Shown: positions 1 through 11,322 of the stretch, piece by piece
How positions within the stretch are numbered: the stretch's first letter is position 1
Layout: the number at the start of each line of letters is the position of its first letter
Assembly: GCA_947247005.1 (NCBI GenBank)
Contig: OX365949.1
Span: 9,620,001-9,684,000, forward strand
DNA: 64,000 nt
Source: Spisula solida
Lineage: Eukaryota; Mollusca; Bivalvia; Venerida; Mactridae
Direction: 5' to 3'
Translations under genes and position numbers: made by a program
The notes under the pieces: model-generated
What the model saw: the letters and a program-made list of their open reading frames with translations, nothing else
What the model was told of the DNA's origin: nothing
Databases searched by the model: none

Positions 1-430
1 GTATAAAAATTAGATACTCGCTCGGCGAGCAGCTAAGAATGAGTATATTGTGACAAATTTAAATGCAGACCAGTGGTAGAACGTCCGCGTCGAGTGCCTA
101 GGGTCGATTGTGGATAAATTATGACCAACGATATTCAAGTCTATACATAGCATAAAAAATGGAATGCTGTTTACGCCTCTCTCGAAAAATAGATTGTGAG
201 ATGTACCAACTGCTACATGTATTTCTGTCGGACTGCACGAAATGTCAGTGAACACTCACGATCTGGATAGCCGAATAGGACAGGATCAGCAAATGTTCCA
301 CCTTTTAAGTGCCAAAATTGGTTTAAAATAAAACAATTTCGATTACCATCTCAAATCCGTGCTCAATGCACCAGTCCATCATTACCGAAGATGACAAAAA
401 TATAACTCTTAGGAATTAACTTAAAACAAG
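1..430. other. no recognised feature
   Basis: AT-rich sequence with only short open frames (an 81-codon one on the minus strand). None has recognisable motifs or coding character. I see no repeat or RNA gene here. Confidence 0.5.
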
Positions 431-432
431 AT

Positions 433-640
433 AATATTAAGTCAGACAGGGAAGGCAACACTCAGCTTAACCAGTCCAGCACAGAAAACATAAATAAGAA
501 ACATACAAGGCACAATGCCTGGAACTAAACAAGTTATGATCATCCCATGTCCAATCTGTCTAAAATCTAAATAAACCAGTTTTAGCAATCAAAATGCTGA
601 ATGCACAAGCTGAATGACATAGTTCCAACAGTAAAATGGT
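433..640 (-). repeat. tRNA-derived SINE-like repeat (family F)
   Basis: Read on the minus strand, this begins with a tRNA D-arm/A-box-like stretch (GGCTGGTTAAGCTGAG type) followed by GCCTTCCCTGTCTGAC. Its body of about 200 bp is shared, with divergence, with 35170-35440. Short copies of the head occur at 5120-5180 and 7105-7150. The A-box-like head and dispersed copies in both orientations suggest a tRNA-derived SINE. I found no clear B box or target duplication. Confidence 0.45.
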
Positions 641-698
641 TCCTTTATTTTCGTTTCTATCTAAATCAAGTAAAAGAAAGCGTCATATTTATAAGTAT

Positions 699-1346
699 AC
701 AAGACTGCGTTCAATAAACGCTTATGCCCCCATGGAAGCCTTGCCCATAAAAAGCTAAGTCAATCGGGGGCCATAATTATGTAATAATGTTGGATAGTGT
801 TACATGGCTTTGATAATGTAAGGGGCTTATGATGGTAAACAAGTTTGCCAAGTTTTAAAGCAATGCCATGATGGACATGATGTAAAACGAAACTGTAAGT
901 TTGGGTTAACCAAGAATTAGATGCTTAATAAGTCTACAAAATTAGGTCAAGGTCAAAATGAGGTTAGGTGATATAGGCGTGTGGAGAATGTTCAAATACA
1001 CCAACCATGCGAGTATGAAAGCTTTGTAGCAAGCCATATTAATGCTAGAAGAAACGGTCAATTTGGGTTAACCAAGAATTTGGCCCTTCAATAAGCCTAA
1101 GTCCAAAATTAGGTCAAGGTGATGGTGGAAATGGCGTCAAATGATACAGGTGTGTGGAGAGTGTTCATATACAACATCCATCCAAGTATGGAAGCTTTGT
1201 AGCAAGCCATAATAATGTTAGAAGAAACTGTCAATTTAGGTTAACCAGGACGGACGGACGAACGAACGGGCGGACGGACGGACGGACGAACGGACAGGTG
1301 AATCACTATATGGCTCCCCATCTATCGATAGGGGGGCATAAAAAGC
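699..1346 (-). mobile_element. pearl-like non-autonomous element, family A (long copy)
   Basis: One end reads GACTGCGTTCAATAAACGC. The other is a TATCGATAG motif beside a G-run, adjoining a (GACG)n microsatellite at 1249-1300. Inside are two tandem monomers of about 173 bp (984-1072 and 1157-1246 align), each containing AAGCTTTGTAGCAAGCCAT. The same ends and monomer occur inverted at 60722-60985. A microsatellite plus monomers of 145-170 bp between fixed arms matches the bivalve pearl/CvA-type design. Family assignment is by architecture only. Confidence 0.6.
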
Positions 1347-1589
1347 GACCTACTTATAAACACGGATGCATTCATTGAATTGAATAATATTACACCAGTC
1401 ACTGACTGAATATCGAAAGTAACTTATACAGTTGTATTATTTTAGACTGTATACAACACATTCTTTTTTGATGATTAACATGTTTGTAATTTTCAGAATG
1501 GATGGGAAATACTAATATAGCTAATTATTGCTGTTAATTTTCCTTCCACCCGTCCACCCCTCAGGTAACTGTATCATTGATAAAGAGTA

Positions 1590-2085
1590 TAAAATTTATG
1601 TTATCTTAGAAAGGTGCACATGCTTTTGTACTAATGTGATCACATGTTCATGGTATTAACAACAAGAATTGGCTTTCGATATCTTCACAAAGTAATTACA
1701 TTCATAGACAACATCGTTAGAACTCCATCCATGCAACATCGCATCGAAATGGATCAACTAGTTAAAAAGTTATACCATGAAATGTATATCACGGTGTCCA
1801 GTCAATCACTGAGGTGCATTCAACAGAAACGACAATGCTATTCTAAATAAGATAAACAAGAAAAAAGAAAGTGATTTCACGCACTATGGGCTAATTTTCT
1901 TATTTAGGGACGGATTTTTAAAATATTGATATCAAATAAAAGACGAAGCTCTCTAGTTTCTGATTATGTAATAATATTTAAAATAACACCAGTATTAATG
2001 TAATGTTTGTTAAAAACAAACTGCACCTCAGTGACTGTGGGTTCACTTTCCCATGTAATAAACCTTTCTAAGATATTATAAATTT
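1590..2085. repeat. nested inverted repeats
   Basis: ATATCTTAGAAAGGT-like sequence near 1598-1618 is repeated inverted near 2062-2085. A second inner pair, CACTGAGGTGCA (about 1808-1820) and TGCACCTCAGTG (about 2024-2036), is also inverted. The two nested pairs suggest a decayed fold-back element. A 68-codon frame inside (1644-1850) has no recognisable domain. Confidence 0.35.
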
Positions 2086-2235
2086 AAAAAAATATTTTTT
2101 TTGTTTACTTTTTATTTATGATACAGTTATCTGTTCCGTGTGTATATGTATTCATTTCTGCTAGTAACAATAAACTGTATATGTGCTGCTTTTTTAAATA
2201 TGCTGAGTATATATATACATAATCCTGTTGATTGA

Positions 2236-2312
2236 GCACGATTTTCTCGAATTGAATGGACGATTTTCTCGATCTGAATGAACGTTTTTCTCGATTTTAA
2301 TAGACGATTTTA
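2236..2312 (+). repeat. short tandem repeat, CGATTTTCTCGA units
   Basis: Three to four units of 21-23 bp carry CGATTTTCTCGA or a close variant at about 2239, 2260, 2283 and 2303. It lies immediately left of the region carrying the dispersed TGATACCCCTGACG motif. Confidence 0.6.
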
Positions 2313-2470
2313 AAACGCAGTCTCTGTGATATTTACCACGGCAATACAGGGCGCTGATTGGCTGACAGCAACTAACCAGTGTCTAAATGTGTGTTATACG
2401 CTTGCTGCAGCACGTGCCTCGCACAACAAGGGACCTATGATTTCAATGGGGATAACGTATAGAACGGAAG

Positions 2471-2883
2471 TGATACCCCTGACGGGTTTTCGAGTGTAAA
2501 TTTCGTCGCTTCGGTAAGTAAATCTTGATTTTTCTTTGTTTTGTAAGACGCTTTCAATGAAATCACCTAGCCCACCGTACCCGGCCCTATGGATACTTGC
2601 AGACCCAAGCCCATTTTCCCTTCAAATACCTGTGATTAAGGAGAACATTCGATTCTAGTGCGGTTTTGGTTACTGCACCCCTGACGACCCGTCTACATTT
2701 TTTCCAATTTCTGCCGATTTGCATGGTGTGTTGCTGTTTTATGGGGCCAACTTCATTGTTTACCTTATTCTATGTATGCATTTTGCAAAATTAGTTCGAT
2801 GCAGCCAGGTTATGAGGCAGAATAGACGAAAGAACCACTATGATACCCCTGACGGTTGCTGTCCCTCACTGATACCCCTGACG
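2471..2883 (+). repeat. four spaced copies of a CACCCCTGACG/TGATACCCCTGACG motif
   Basis: TGATACCCCTGACG occurs exactly at 2471-2484, 2841-2854 and 2870-2883. A related TGCACCCCTGACG is at 2674-2686. All are on the same strand and the spacing is irregular, so this is not a simple tandem array. A consensus 5' splice donor (CGGTAAGT) lies near 2515. Function is unknown; it could be a cluster of binding sites or remnants of a repeat. Confidence 0.4.
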
Positions 2884-3284
2884 CCTCAAAATACTATAAT
2901 GTTGTAATACGATGTCGGTCGGCTCTGTACATGTTCAACCCATTGGATTTGTACATACCTTTGAATGGTAGTGTCTGTATAACGGCATTTGCTGTATCCG
3001 ATAGGTCATTGAACAATGTGTTGAGAATTTCGTTTCTGAAATAAATAGGTAGATGGTGACCTATGCCGCGCTGTAATTTACAGTTCTATTATGTATATAT
3101 GTACGTATGTAAATTTGATACAATCTAGAATCCATCCAGAAATCGCTGCAATTAGTCTGTGTTCTAGGATTTTGGATGTTTATTACCAAAGAAATGCGCC
3201 ATGTCTACACAAGATTAAGTCTACCCAAATCAGAGCTAATGAGTACTTTCTAACGTAGTCTTCACTGGATGCGAATGTGCTGTT
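2884..3284. other. no recognised feature
   Basis: No coding frame, RNA gene or repeat recognised between the motif cluster and the LINE tail. Confidence 0.4.
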
Positions 3285-3999
3285 GTTGTGAACAGAACAG
3301 AACAAAACATAACCTTTATTTTTTAGCACAGATTACATTGTAATAGCAAGTGCACAAAATATATACAAAATGATATACATGGATAATGGCGTTAATAGAA
3401 TAAAACAACAAATGAGAACAAATTTCATGATAGAACAACATTATTTGTCAAAAATACAGTAATAAATATGCACAAACAGGTGAGGAAAGCAGTTATGGCT
3501 CGCAATAGTATACAAATATGATTTTATGACAAGAATAATTTTATTCAAGTGTAAATCGTACCATGTTTATTTTGGCAGGGACGTTATATAGTTATGGACT
3601 GATATGGTGACACAATTGGAAAGAAATTTAGAAAAGATATACATGTATCTAGTATTGTATATAATACAAAAAGAGTTGATAACAATCAGCAGGATTCATT
3701 AACGATTTAAATACATGCAATGATTAAACATGGGTGAAATAAACGGTGATTGTCGAACATGGATGAACTACATACAAATTAACAACATGGATGAAATACG
3801 TACAATTTAAGGAAATACATGTACATGCAAATTATAGATATACTACAGAATCAAACATGAATGAGATATATGTACAAATGAGTGTTTACCCAATCGCGAC
3901 GAATATTGGACAGTGTACACTCATGTGGAACAAAATATTCTTCGACTAACATGTGGTTTACGGGCGTTAAAAATAATCCTAGTGCTGTATGCGGCCTTA

Positions 4000-4258
4000 T
4001 TAGTCCCCTACCGGTTTTTGACCGGAGGGGACTATAGGTTTGCCTACCGTCCGTCCGTCCGTCCGTCAAACAATCTGGATCCTGACATAACTCAAACAGT
4101 TTCCAAGCTAGGTTTATGAAACTTGGTATGTGGATAGGGGGCAATAAGGGGATTATGCACGTATTTTGATTTTGACAAGAATTGTTGTTGCTATGGCAAC
4201 AGAAACATTAAAAATTGCCTCAAACCGGTAGGGGACTTCTGTATTGCTTGCAATTCTT
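4000..4258 (+). mobile_element. pearl-like element, family B
   Basis: It starts AGTCCCCTACCGG and immediately forms a hairpin (4002-4033, pairing with CCGGAGGGGACT). A (TCCG)n microsatellite (about 4048-4066) and a monomer with TTGTTGTTGCTATGGCAAC follow. It ends CCGGTAGGGGACTTCTG. Copies lie on the minus strand at 8698-9115 and 35570-35722, with a fragment at 51605-51790. The copy is inserted in the LINE 3' UTR, so it is younger than that LINE. Confidence 0.6.
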
Positions 4259-4471
4259 AATTACTTGTTATTTATATACTTAATTTATAATATATAGATG
4301 GTAACTATTCCAATTCGGATAATAACTGGATATTTTCAAAAAATACGGTAAACAACTTAGATTCTTGCATGATTATGTTCAATGGGAAGATGATGCGATA
4401 AATATAAATAATGATATAAAAACAACAACAACAAAAACAAAAAACACTCTGAACATAGTGTAACAAGAATT

Positions 4472-4943
4472 TTACCGATGTAATTGTATATCAACATTCC
4501 TTGAAAAGAGATTCATGACAAAATTAACGTACAAACTTAACTTTTTTAGTGTTGCTGGGTCCTTAACGACCAGAAGCTGTTTAAAGTTAAGCCAACTTGG
4601 TCTGTAAGAGAATTTACTTGGTAAAAGTTGCTGGCGTTTGTCGTTGAAATATGGGCAAATTAGGAGATAATGAAATTCGTCTACCCGTCGCTCGGCTAAG
4701 TTGCATAGATTGCACTTTCTTTGATCTACAGGCGTGCAAGAATTAGCCCAGCGACCGTGTTCTATTGGGAATCGGTGGTTCGCTGTGCGAAAGTGGAGGA
4801 GATGTAATCTAAAGTTTATTGGTAAAATGATGAGATATTTCTCAAATTCAACGTTTTCCTTGAATGAACTGTAGGTTTCACCTTTACTAGAATTGCGAAG
4901 GCTCGCGTGCCAGTTTTGGTGAGTATGGATTCAGTAAAACGTG
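4472..4943 (-). pseudogene. LINE ORF2 C-terminal fragment with CxxC zinc-finger-like end
   Basis: A continuous minus-strand reading encodes about 150 residues. It contains an FRTANHRFPIEHGRW segment, then CTPVDQRKCNLC, and about fifteen residues later H-x4-C (HYLLIC). This Cys/His cluster near the C terminus is a common feature of LINE ORF2 proteins downstream of the RT domain. The frame has no usable start because the 5' part of the element is lost. I recognise the class and not the family. Confidence 0.6.
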
Positions 4944-5119
4944 AACAGTCGTACAACAGAACCATTAGCAACTGTTGCGCGCTTTTTATGATTCCAAGTA
5001 TGTTGTGATTCTGTTTTAAAGATCTTTCTCAACTTACCCTTAAGTCCTGAAGCACGAGTACCAAGGATATGTTAACTTGATTACTTGTAGGAATGTATCT
5101 CCAAAGTAAAGTTACCATT

Positions 5120-5180
5120 TGTGTTTTCTGGGCTCAGCTGGTTAAGCTGAGCGCTGGCTTCCCTGTCTTACAAGATCAAC
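5120..5180 (+). repeat. SINE-like head fragment (family F)
   Basis: GGCTCAGCTGGTTAAGCTGAG followed by CGCTGGCTTCCCTGTCTTAC matches the tRNA-like head of the repeats at 433-640 and 35170-35440 (which are on the opposite strand). Only the head is present. Confidence 0.45.
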
Positions 5181-5524
5181 CTTTTATGTTTCGATTTTAC
5201 ATAACCAGATTAGATATAGACAACTGTACACATGTCGCCTATGTCCGACTTTACTTGTCTGATATGCAAAATATGTTTTTTATATGGCAGAGAATTCCTC
5301 TCCCTGTCGTATAGGACGCGCTGGTGATTCCCTTACATGTAAGTAATTGCGCAACAGTACGTTACCACTGTAAACATATTATCTAAAGCACTATAGTTCA
5401 ATTTTGAACTCTGAGCCATGACCTATCGGACTAGTCCATTTTGGCGGGTAGACCATGGTTTATTACGTTCGCAGGTCATTATTTAATTATATTATTCTTA
5501 CATATATCTGTTTGTTATTGGATT

Positions 5525-5605
5525 ACAGTTTAGTGCAGTCGGCAACGTTCAGGATTTCTAACCCGAACTTCGGTGGTTCAAATTCCCAATTCGCTCATAT
5601 TTTTA
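5525..5605 (+). tRNA. tRNA-like sequence (pseudo-tRNA or SINE head)
   Basis: TAGTGCAGTCGG resembles an A box and GGTTCAAATTCC a B box, at about tRNA spacing. Between them an imperfect anticodon-like stem (TTCAGG...CCCGAA) encloses TTTCTAA, which would present TCT (Arg). The T stem pairs poorly and the acceptor stem is not convincing. I read it as a degenerate tRNA or the promoter head of a SINE and not a functional tRNA. Confidence 0.35.
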
Positions 5606-5867
5606 ATTCATTATTTTATGTTATTTAAAGAGTATATAAACTAAAGTTTCTTTTTTTTTAATTAATCCATGAAAATGTGTTGATACATTTTATTTTTCAT
5701 TTTCACTTATAGCCATTCTACAATACACATGCAAGATCTAAAAATATTTTGAAGCATGTAACAAATATGACTTGTCACATACTGTTATAACACGGATATT
5801 GCAAGTTATGTGCATTTATAAATTAAAAAATGTGTAAATATAAATTAAAAAAAGAAAAATATATTTT

Positions 5868-5955
5868 TTTTTGGTGAGATTCGAACTTGCCCTGGTCAGG
5901 CAAAAGTTATTTTACAATGTATCAAGCGCTATACCGTCAGGACTATTCAGACACA
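5868..5955 (-). tRNA. second tRNA-like sequence, opposite strand
   Basis: Read on the minus strand, GGTATAGCGCTTGAT resembles an A box and AAGTTCGAATCTC a good B box, followed by ACC and a T-rich run. Anticodon pairing is weak. It faces the tRNA-like sequence at 5525-5605 with about 260 bp between them. Likely a pseudo-tRNA or SINE promoter. Confidence 0.35.
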
Positions 5956-5999
5956 CGGAATAGTTGGCCTTAATTATATTACTTATATTTTCCATTAAA

Positions 6000-7100
6000 C
6001 CTATACCAACCTATATCGATTAATGGTTAAAACTTTAAAAGTGCAGTCACGGCTCAATGCTCGAAATCGAACTATAGTTATTTGATCTTCCGACAAATTT
6101 TTAAAGTCAATTGTTCCCGCACGAATAATCGTGAATGGTTGTGCTAACCAAGATTGGGCCTTTTCCATTCTAGCTGTTAATCGGAAAATATTAATCCCTC
6201 GGAAGGCAAGAACCCTGGTATTCGTTATTTCCGTCTTTGATGAGGATTGGTATTTCAACAAGATTTGTAAGGTTTTATAAGGTTGGTTGGTCAACAGCCA
6301 GTTCTTATCCACATAACTTTTTCTATTTATTGTTATGTAGCGTGCACTTATAATGGCTTATGACCAATTCTGTTGGATGACATGTTATATATTTTCCCCA
6401 ACGCTATACCTGCACATAGTGAAACCAGGCGGATTTATGAACGATTGTGTGGTCAACACCGAATATGATACTATGTCTGATGTTGACATTACAATTGAAT
6501 CTACTATTTCAAGTTTCTCGTTTTCGTCAGTAGAACTAAGTAAATTTCCTGAGATGGTTGTATATTGCATTTTCAGTTTTAACACTCGTTCCCGTTATCG
6601 CCATCTGAATCAGTGTAGTATAGACTAAGTGGGGTTGTTCGTATGATGTCAACAAGAGTATGTCATTATCAGAGTAAATAATTATGCTTTTCAACTCTGG
6701 ATGATTAACAATCTCATCGCCCAGATTTGGGACAGACTTAGACAATTCAAATGTATTGTTATCTTCATCAAAGATGACATTATTTTGATTGTTATTTTAT
6801 GTGAACAAAATGTCTGTGTCCAGCTTACACTTTTATGTTGCTTTATCAAAATCTTCCTGATTCGATAAATGGCTGATAATGTTTCACCATAGCCCTATAC
6901 GTGCAATTTGTTTAATCGTTTCACGTTTAAGCGTTTCATACCCAAGTTAAAGGCTCATTCCTGTTTGTAAAAACGTGTATTTATGGGTATCCCTGGAATA
7001 CGTTAGTAAAATAAAAGTGGCTCCAATACTAAGTTTCTTGGGCAGTTCATATTTCTCGTTCAGTGATGTGTTAGGCATTGAGCCGTATAATTGTGGTATG
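6000..7100. other. unrecognised region with scattered open frames
   Basis: Minus-strand frames of 103 codons (6001-6312), 66 codons (6385-6585) and 69 codons (6536-6745) occur close together. The last two overlap in different frames. None has a domain, signal peptide or zinc-binding pattern I recognise. They may be remains of a decayed gene or chance frames. Confidence 0.3.
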
Positions 7101-7104
7101 TGAT

Positions 7105-7150
7105 CTTTTCTTGGCTCGGCACGTTGAGCGCTGCCTTCCCTGCACGACCT
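7105..7150 (+). repeat. SINE-like head fragment (family F)
   Basis: GGCTCGGCACGTTGAGCGC followed by TGCCTTCCCTGC matches the head of the family F repeats. Very short and degraded. Confidence 0.35.
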
Positions 7151-8697
7151 TTTTACAAATTGACTGGTGTTGTGTGCCCTGGTGTTGTGTGCCCTTTCTC
7201 CAATGTTGATTATTTATGTGTAGTTTTAATAGAAGCGATGCAGTGTCTGCAGCATCACTAACTGTTCCATGAGAATTTAGATGAACTGTTAATAAGTTCG
7301 TTACATCACTAAACAACAGAAGACACAAGCGATTGGTTTGTGGGTGACAACTGCGTAAAAACGCCGTTTACGGCTTTTAGTAGCATTATATAACCCGGAT
7401 ATTGCACAACCATACTGGCGGGCTCTAATAGCTGTATTAATGGTAATTAATCTAATTTTCCGGATATACCCGCTACATTCTCTTTACGATAAATAACAGT
7501 GATAATAAAATAAATTTGAAGAGCGTAATGCCAAGTTCCAACTGAGAAACATATCTTCGGACTTGTGGAATTACAGCCATTTTGTAACGATGACTTCCGA
7601 GTTGGAGTTCCCGATGTCTTTACTGATGATTTTAGAGTGTTGCTAGATTTATAGTCACTGCAAGTTCGTGACTGTGCCTTCAGGGATGCTGGTCTCCGGA
7701 TATTTACTTCCGTGAAATCTTATTATTGCATACGTGTTTGGAAAGTCTGATATATATATACTAGTATTCAGCCAACATACATGTATATTCCGTTATTGTT
7801 TCTCTACAAGGCCAAGTCGATACTTCACCAATACAAATCTCAAGAACATGTAGTTTATCCATGAATTGAAAATCACTCCCAACTGTATGCTGATAAACAG
7901 CAAACCAATAGGGGTGGGAAAGACTTTGGACGACATGGGAAAGACATGGGCCAATGATAGGTTGCCTCCTCTTCCCCATCAACCCCTGGATTCTGCCACT
8001 TCTTCCCCTCCCGAATCACTCTCCATCACTTGAGTCATGATATGGCAATTGTTTGTAAAGAGTGAAGTCTATTTGACTAAGCTCAGCAGCCGAAAAAGGC
8101 ATCCGGCACAGGACAGAAATGATTTACGGAGTGATGTTGCCGCCAGCCATCTGTTCCCAGGGAAGTTTACCAAAAGATGTTGAAGGGACTGTTGTGAAGA
8201 AACACACTGTCAAAATGATGGTCTACTGTCGTTTAAGTGTCAATTCTTTTTGTAGAAATTATGTAATTTTGAACACTTAGAAAGATGTTTGATTTCATTA
8301 AACTTGTTTGATAAAAACTTAAAAAGTGACCTTAACCACAACATAAACTATAATATGCGATTCCGCACAGATAATTTATGTTCTCTCTCAACCAGCACAT
8401 TTTAAACGTGTCTCAAGTTCAATCAATGACTCACGTGTTTTAGATGTAATTTAAAAGAAATTGTATCTGTTTTCTGCTAATTCAGTAAATACATATCTGA
8501 TTTCGTAGGTAGATTGGTCCTGTAAGTATAAGGGTCATTCGTAATAAACTGTATTGAACTAACGAGCTGGTGCATATATTCAATGTACTCATCTGTGTAC
8601 AGAAGTGGTACAGCTACATCCATCAAAGAAGCCAATATCAAACGTTTTTGCTGACGATCCATCATGAAATGAAATAAATATATTTAACAAGTCTTTA
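7151..8697. other. no recognised feature
   Basis: Only short frames (85, 73 and 62 codons) without motifs. No clear repeat copy of anything else in the window. Confidence 0.4.
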
Positions 8698-9115
8698 AGA
8701 ATTGCATGCAATACAGAAGTCCCCTACTGGGTTAAATCCAACAACATCGGACCTCAGATTCAATGTTTCTGTTGCATTGGCAACCACAATTTTTGTCAAA
8801 GTGAATCATTACTTAATAGGACACACCCAACCATTTATCTCTATGCACATACCATAAATCGTCAACCTAGCATTGATACCTTTTGTGTTATACAAAGACC
8901 CAGTTAAAGGGAAGTCATTTAACTATTTCTGTATCCATAGCAACCACAATATTTGTCAGAAAAAAAGTGTACACAATCTCCTTATAGACGCCTTTCCTTA
9001 TACCGGCTGTATAGCACTAGCATGTAAACTGTTTCAGTAATGGCAGGATCCCAGAATTTGAAGTATTTTCACTATTTCAGTATCCATAGCAACCACAATT
9101 TTTGTCAGAATCGAA
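8698..9115 (-). mobile_element. pearl-like element, family B (three monomers)
   Basis: It begins with GCATGCAATACAGAAGTCCCC, the reverse of the right arm of the 4000-4258 copy. Three monomers carry ACCACAATNTTTGTCA near 8784, 8944 and 9093, about 150-160 bp apart. It runs directly into LINE-derived sequence at 9034-9115, so one interrupted the other. Confidence 0.5.
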
Positions 9116-10300
9116 CTATTAGTATTTGTTTCCTTGATCACATCGATTGAAAGTTTGTCATACTTTTTTGGTAGTATTGATGAAATCAATATTGTTTTCA
9201 TTGAGATTTTGTAGTTCCGTTGTGAGAGTTTTGAAGTCCTCAACAATTTCAGTGGATTTGTCGGCATTGGAAATGTTATTGATCCCTGCATGTATTACAA
9301 ACATGTCAAAATCAGATAAGAATTTTTTATCCTTGAGGGATTTCATGTACATTGTGATGTCATTAATTGTAGTGCCAGCTTGAGATTTTATTTTTACGTT
9401 GAACTGTTGACCAGTAATCGTTGGGGCTCTAAGACTCTAGTGACCGAATCACCAAATACATAGACTTTATGTGCTGTGCTCTGTTGACTTGCTGCTGGTA
9501 TGGGAGTGTCCGCTCTTTGTCTATTTGATTTCGAAGATGGCGCAGTCATTTTAGATTTGTTGCTTGGAGTTAAAGCACCCGGCATTTGCTGTGCTTCCTT
9601 TTCTTGTAAGAAGGTAATCTCCTCCTTGTTTGAGTCCACCGTATTTCTCAGTTCTTGTAATTCAGTGGTTGAAGCACAGCATGTCACTTTCTGTTTTAAG
9701 GTTTCTAATCCACTCTGTAGAGTTCTATTTCACCATAAAGTGCGGCCTCCACTTTATCAGTACTCTTTTGCTCCGATGACTGTATTTTAGATGTGAGCGA
9801 CGTAATCTGTTTTGCTTACTCACGAACTTTTGTCTGGGTGTTTGTAAGAGTAATCTGCATTTTTCCAGCAGCGTCTGTGAGCTTAATTTAGATTTAGTCT
9901 GTTCTGCATTTTGTTTTTGAAGTGTCCTATTTTCCTCATGAAGTTGATTGTTGTCTTTTGTGAGTTCATAATTTTGGTTTTGCAGGTCAATTATTAATTT
10001 TTCATTAGAAGTTGATTGGTGTCCTTCTTCATAATTATATCAATATGGATTTGTTAGATTCATCATCAGAAATATCTCCAGGAATCGGTATCTTCAGGAG
10101 AAGATACAAAAACAAGAGACAAAGGTATACGAACCGAGCCATTTCTAGCTTTTTTAAAAGCTAAACTTGTAACAACAACAACAACAAATATGGCCGCACC
10201 CGGGAGAAATCTGGAAAATCCTAATCGCTTTTGAAAGGCCATTTTTCATTGGCTATTTTTTGTCCTAACCAATCGCGCTGTCTGTTACAATTGCCGGGCA
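9034..10300 (-). mobile_element. LINE ORF1 fragment: coiled coil plus SGNH-esterase domain
   Basis: Minus-strand pieces encode a typical CR1/L2-style ORF1. A heptad-rich stretch (about 9830-10000, with LQNQNYELTKDNNQLHEEN) is followed by a Ser/Thr/Gln linker, then VFGDSVTRVL (GDS box with the predicted catalytic Ser) and FVIHAGINNISNADKS (block III). The pieces lie in several frames (9394-9687, 9158-9352, 9034-9291), so it is broken. The same ORF1 type is much longer at 41430-42335. Sequence from 10040 to about 10300 may be its 5' UTR. Confidence 0.65.
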
Positions 10301-11310
10301 TTTTGACTGTTACCTGGCTTCGTTTTGATGATAAAGGCATAAAGAGGCCGGAGCTCGAAACCACATTTGGAAGTGTTCGGAGTTTTATGTGGGTCTTATA
10401 GTAAATTCCTATCGTAATACTGGCTCGCTAGCGAGCAAAAACTACCAATCGTGTTATCGGCTAGGAGGGCTTCCCAAGTACGTCACCAATAGAGTTTGCT
10501 GTACAGGTTATAGGTACAATGTACTTTGGTATTTCAAGTTACGGCTGTAGTATTACCCAAATCAACACACATCCGTTAAAAGCAAACAAAGGCTGCACAA
10601 TGCATCCGAAGTATGAAAACAGTGACATTAATTATTTTATCTAACAATAAACTATATTAATGTGCATCTGTTTTACCAAAAAAATTGAAACACGTGAATG
10701 TGAAATAGTTATATAGCAAAATATACAAGACACACCAATTTGACTTGAAAATGGGCAGTTTAACTTTGCCAGTTTGTTCTGTAAATGGAACAAAGTTGTG
10801 TAAAAACCATTTTTGTTTTGTTTATTTCCTTCGTTTTTGTGGAACATGTGGATATGAATATGGTTTCATGTCTCATTGTAACAGCAAATTCTAATTTTAT
10901 ACCATTTTATAATAGTTTACATGATTGCTAGATATCTCCATTTTCAAATGATTCAACTCTTTTTTAAATTATAACACCTTACTTTTTGTTACAGTCAGAA
11001 TACAATATACAATAGTTTCAATTGACTTCTGTTTTCTTTCTCATACTTCTGTTTCCCAAATAAAGTGGGGGAAACATATCACATTTGTGCTGGATATTTC
11101 TCTGTCAAGATGACTGGATGTCTCTAAGAAAGGTGTCTGCTTCGATATATTTTGAGTGGCAGATTCACTTTTTCATGTCTACAACTACTTGACATCTTTC
11201 GCAAATGTATTGAATGTACATGTAACATTTGCAGTATGTCATTTTACTCAACGTGTTCGGGTATCAAATGCGTCTGAAAAAGAAAGATCTAATGCATATA
11301 CATATATGTT
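10301..11310. other. no recognised feature
   Basis: AT-rich sequence with no gene recognised. A small palindrome, GGCTCGCTAGCGAGC, lies near 10423. It ends at the ATTTAGTC duplication of the fold-back element. Confidence 0.45.
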
Positions 11311-11322
11311 TAAAATTTAGTC

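Larger units (their letters stand above)
3285..4960 (-). mobile_element. 5'-truncated LINE (non-LTR retrotransposon) 3' end
   Basis: The minus strand holds the C-terminal coding end of a LINE ORF2 (4472-4943), then a long 3' UTR that ends in a TTCTG-type repeat (read on minus) near 3290-3310. Such a short-repeat tail is typical of CR1/L2-type LINEs, but the RT core needed to assign a clade is missing. A pearl-like element is inserted in the UTR at 4000-4258. Confidence 0.6.

Noticed and set aside
1154..1378. 74-codon frame with a repeated RTDGRTNGRTDG peptide
   Set aside because: It is translation of the (GACG)n microsatellite of a pearl-like element.
2500..2520. 5' exon of an unknown gene ending at CGGTAAGT
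   Set aside because: A single donor-like site without a coding exon, acceptor or transcript evidence. Kept only as context for the motif cluster.
6001..6745. Cluster of minus-strand frames as a host gene
   Set aside because: No domain, no consistent splice structure and mutually overlapping frames. I could not distinguish this from chance.
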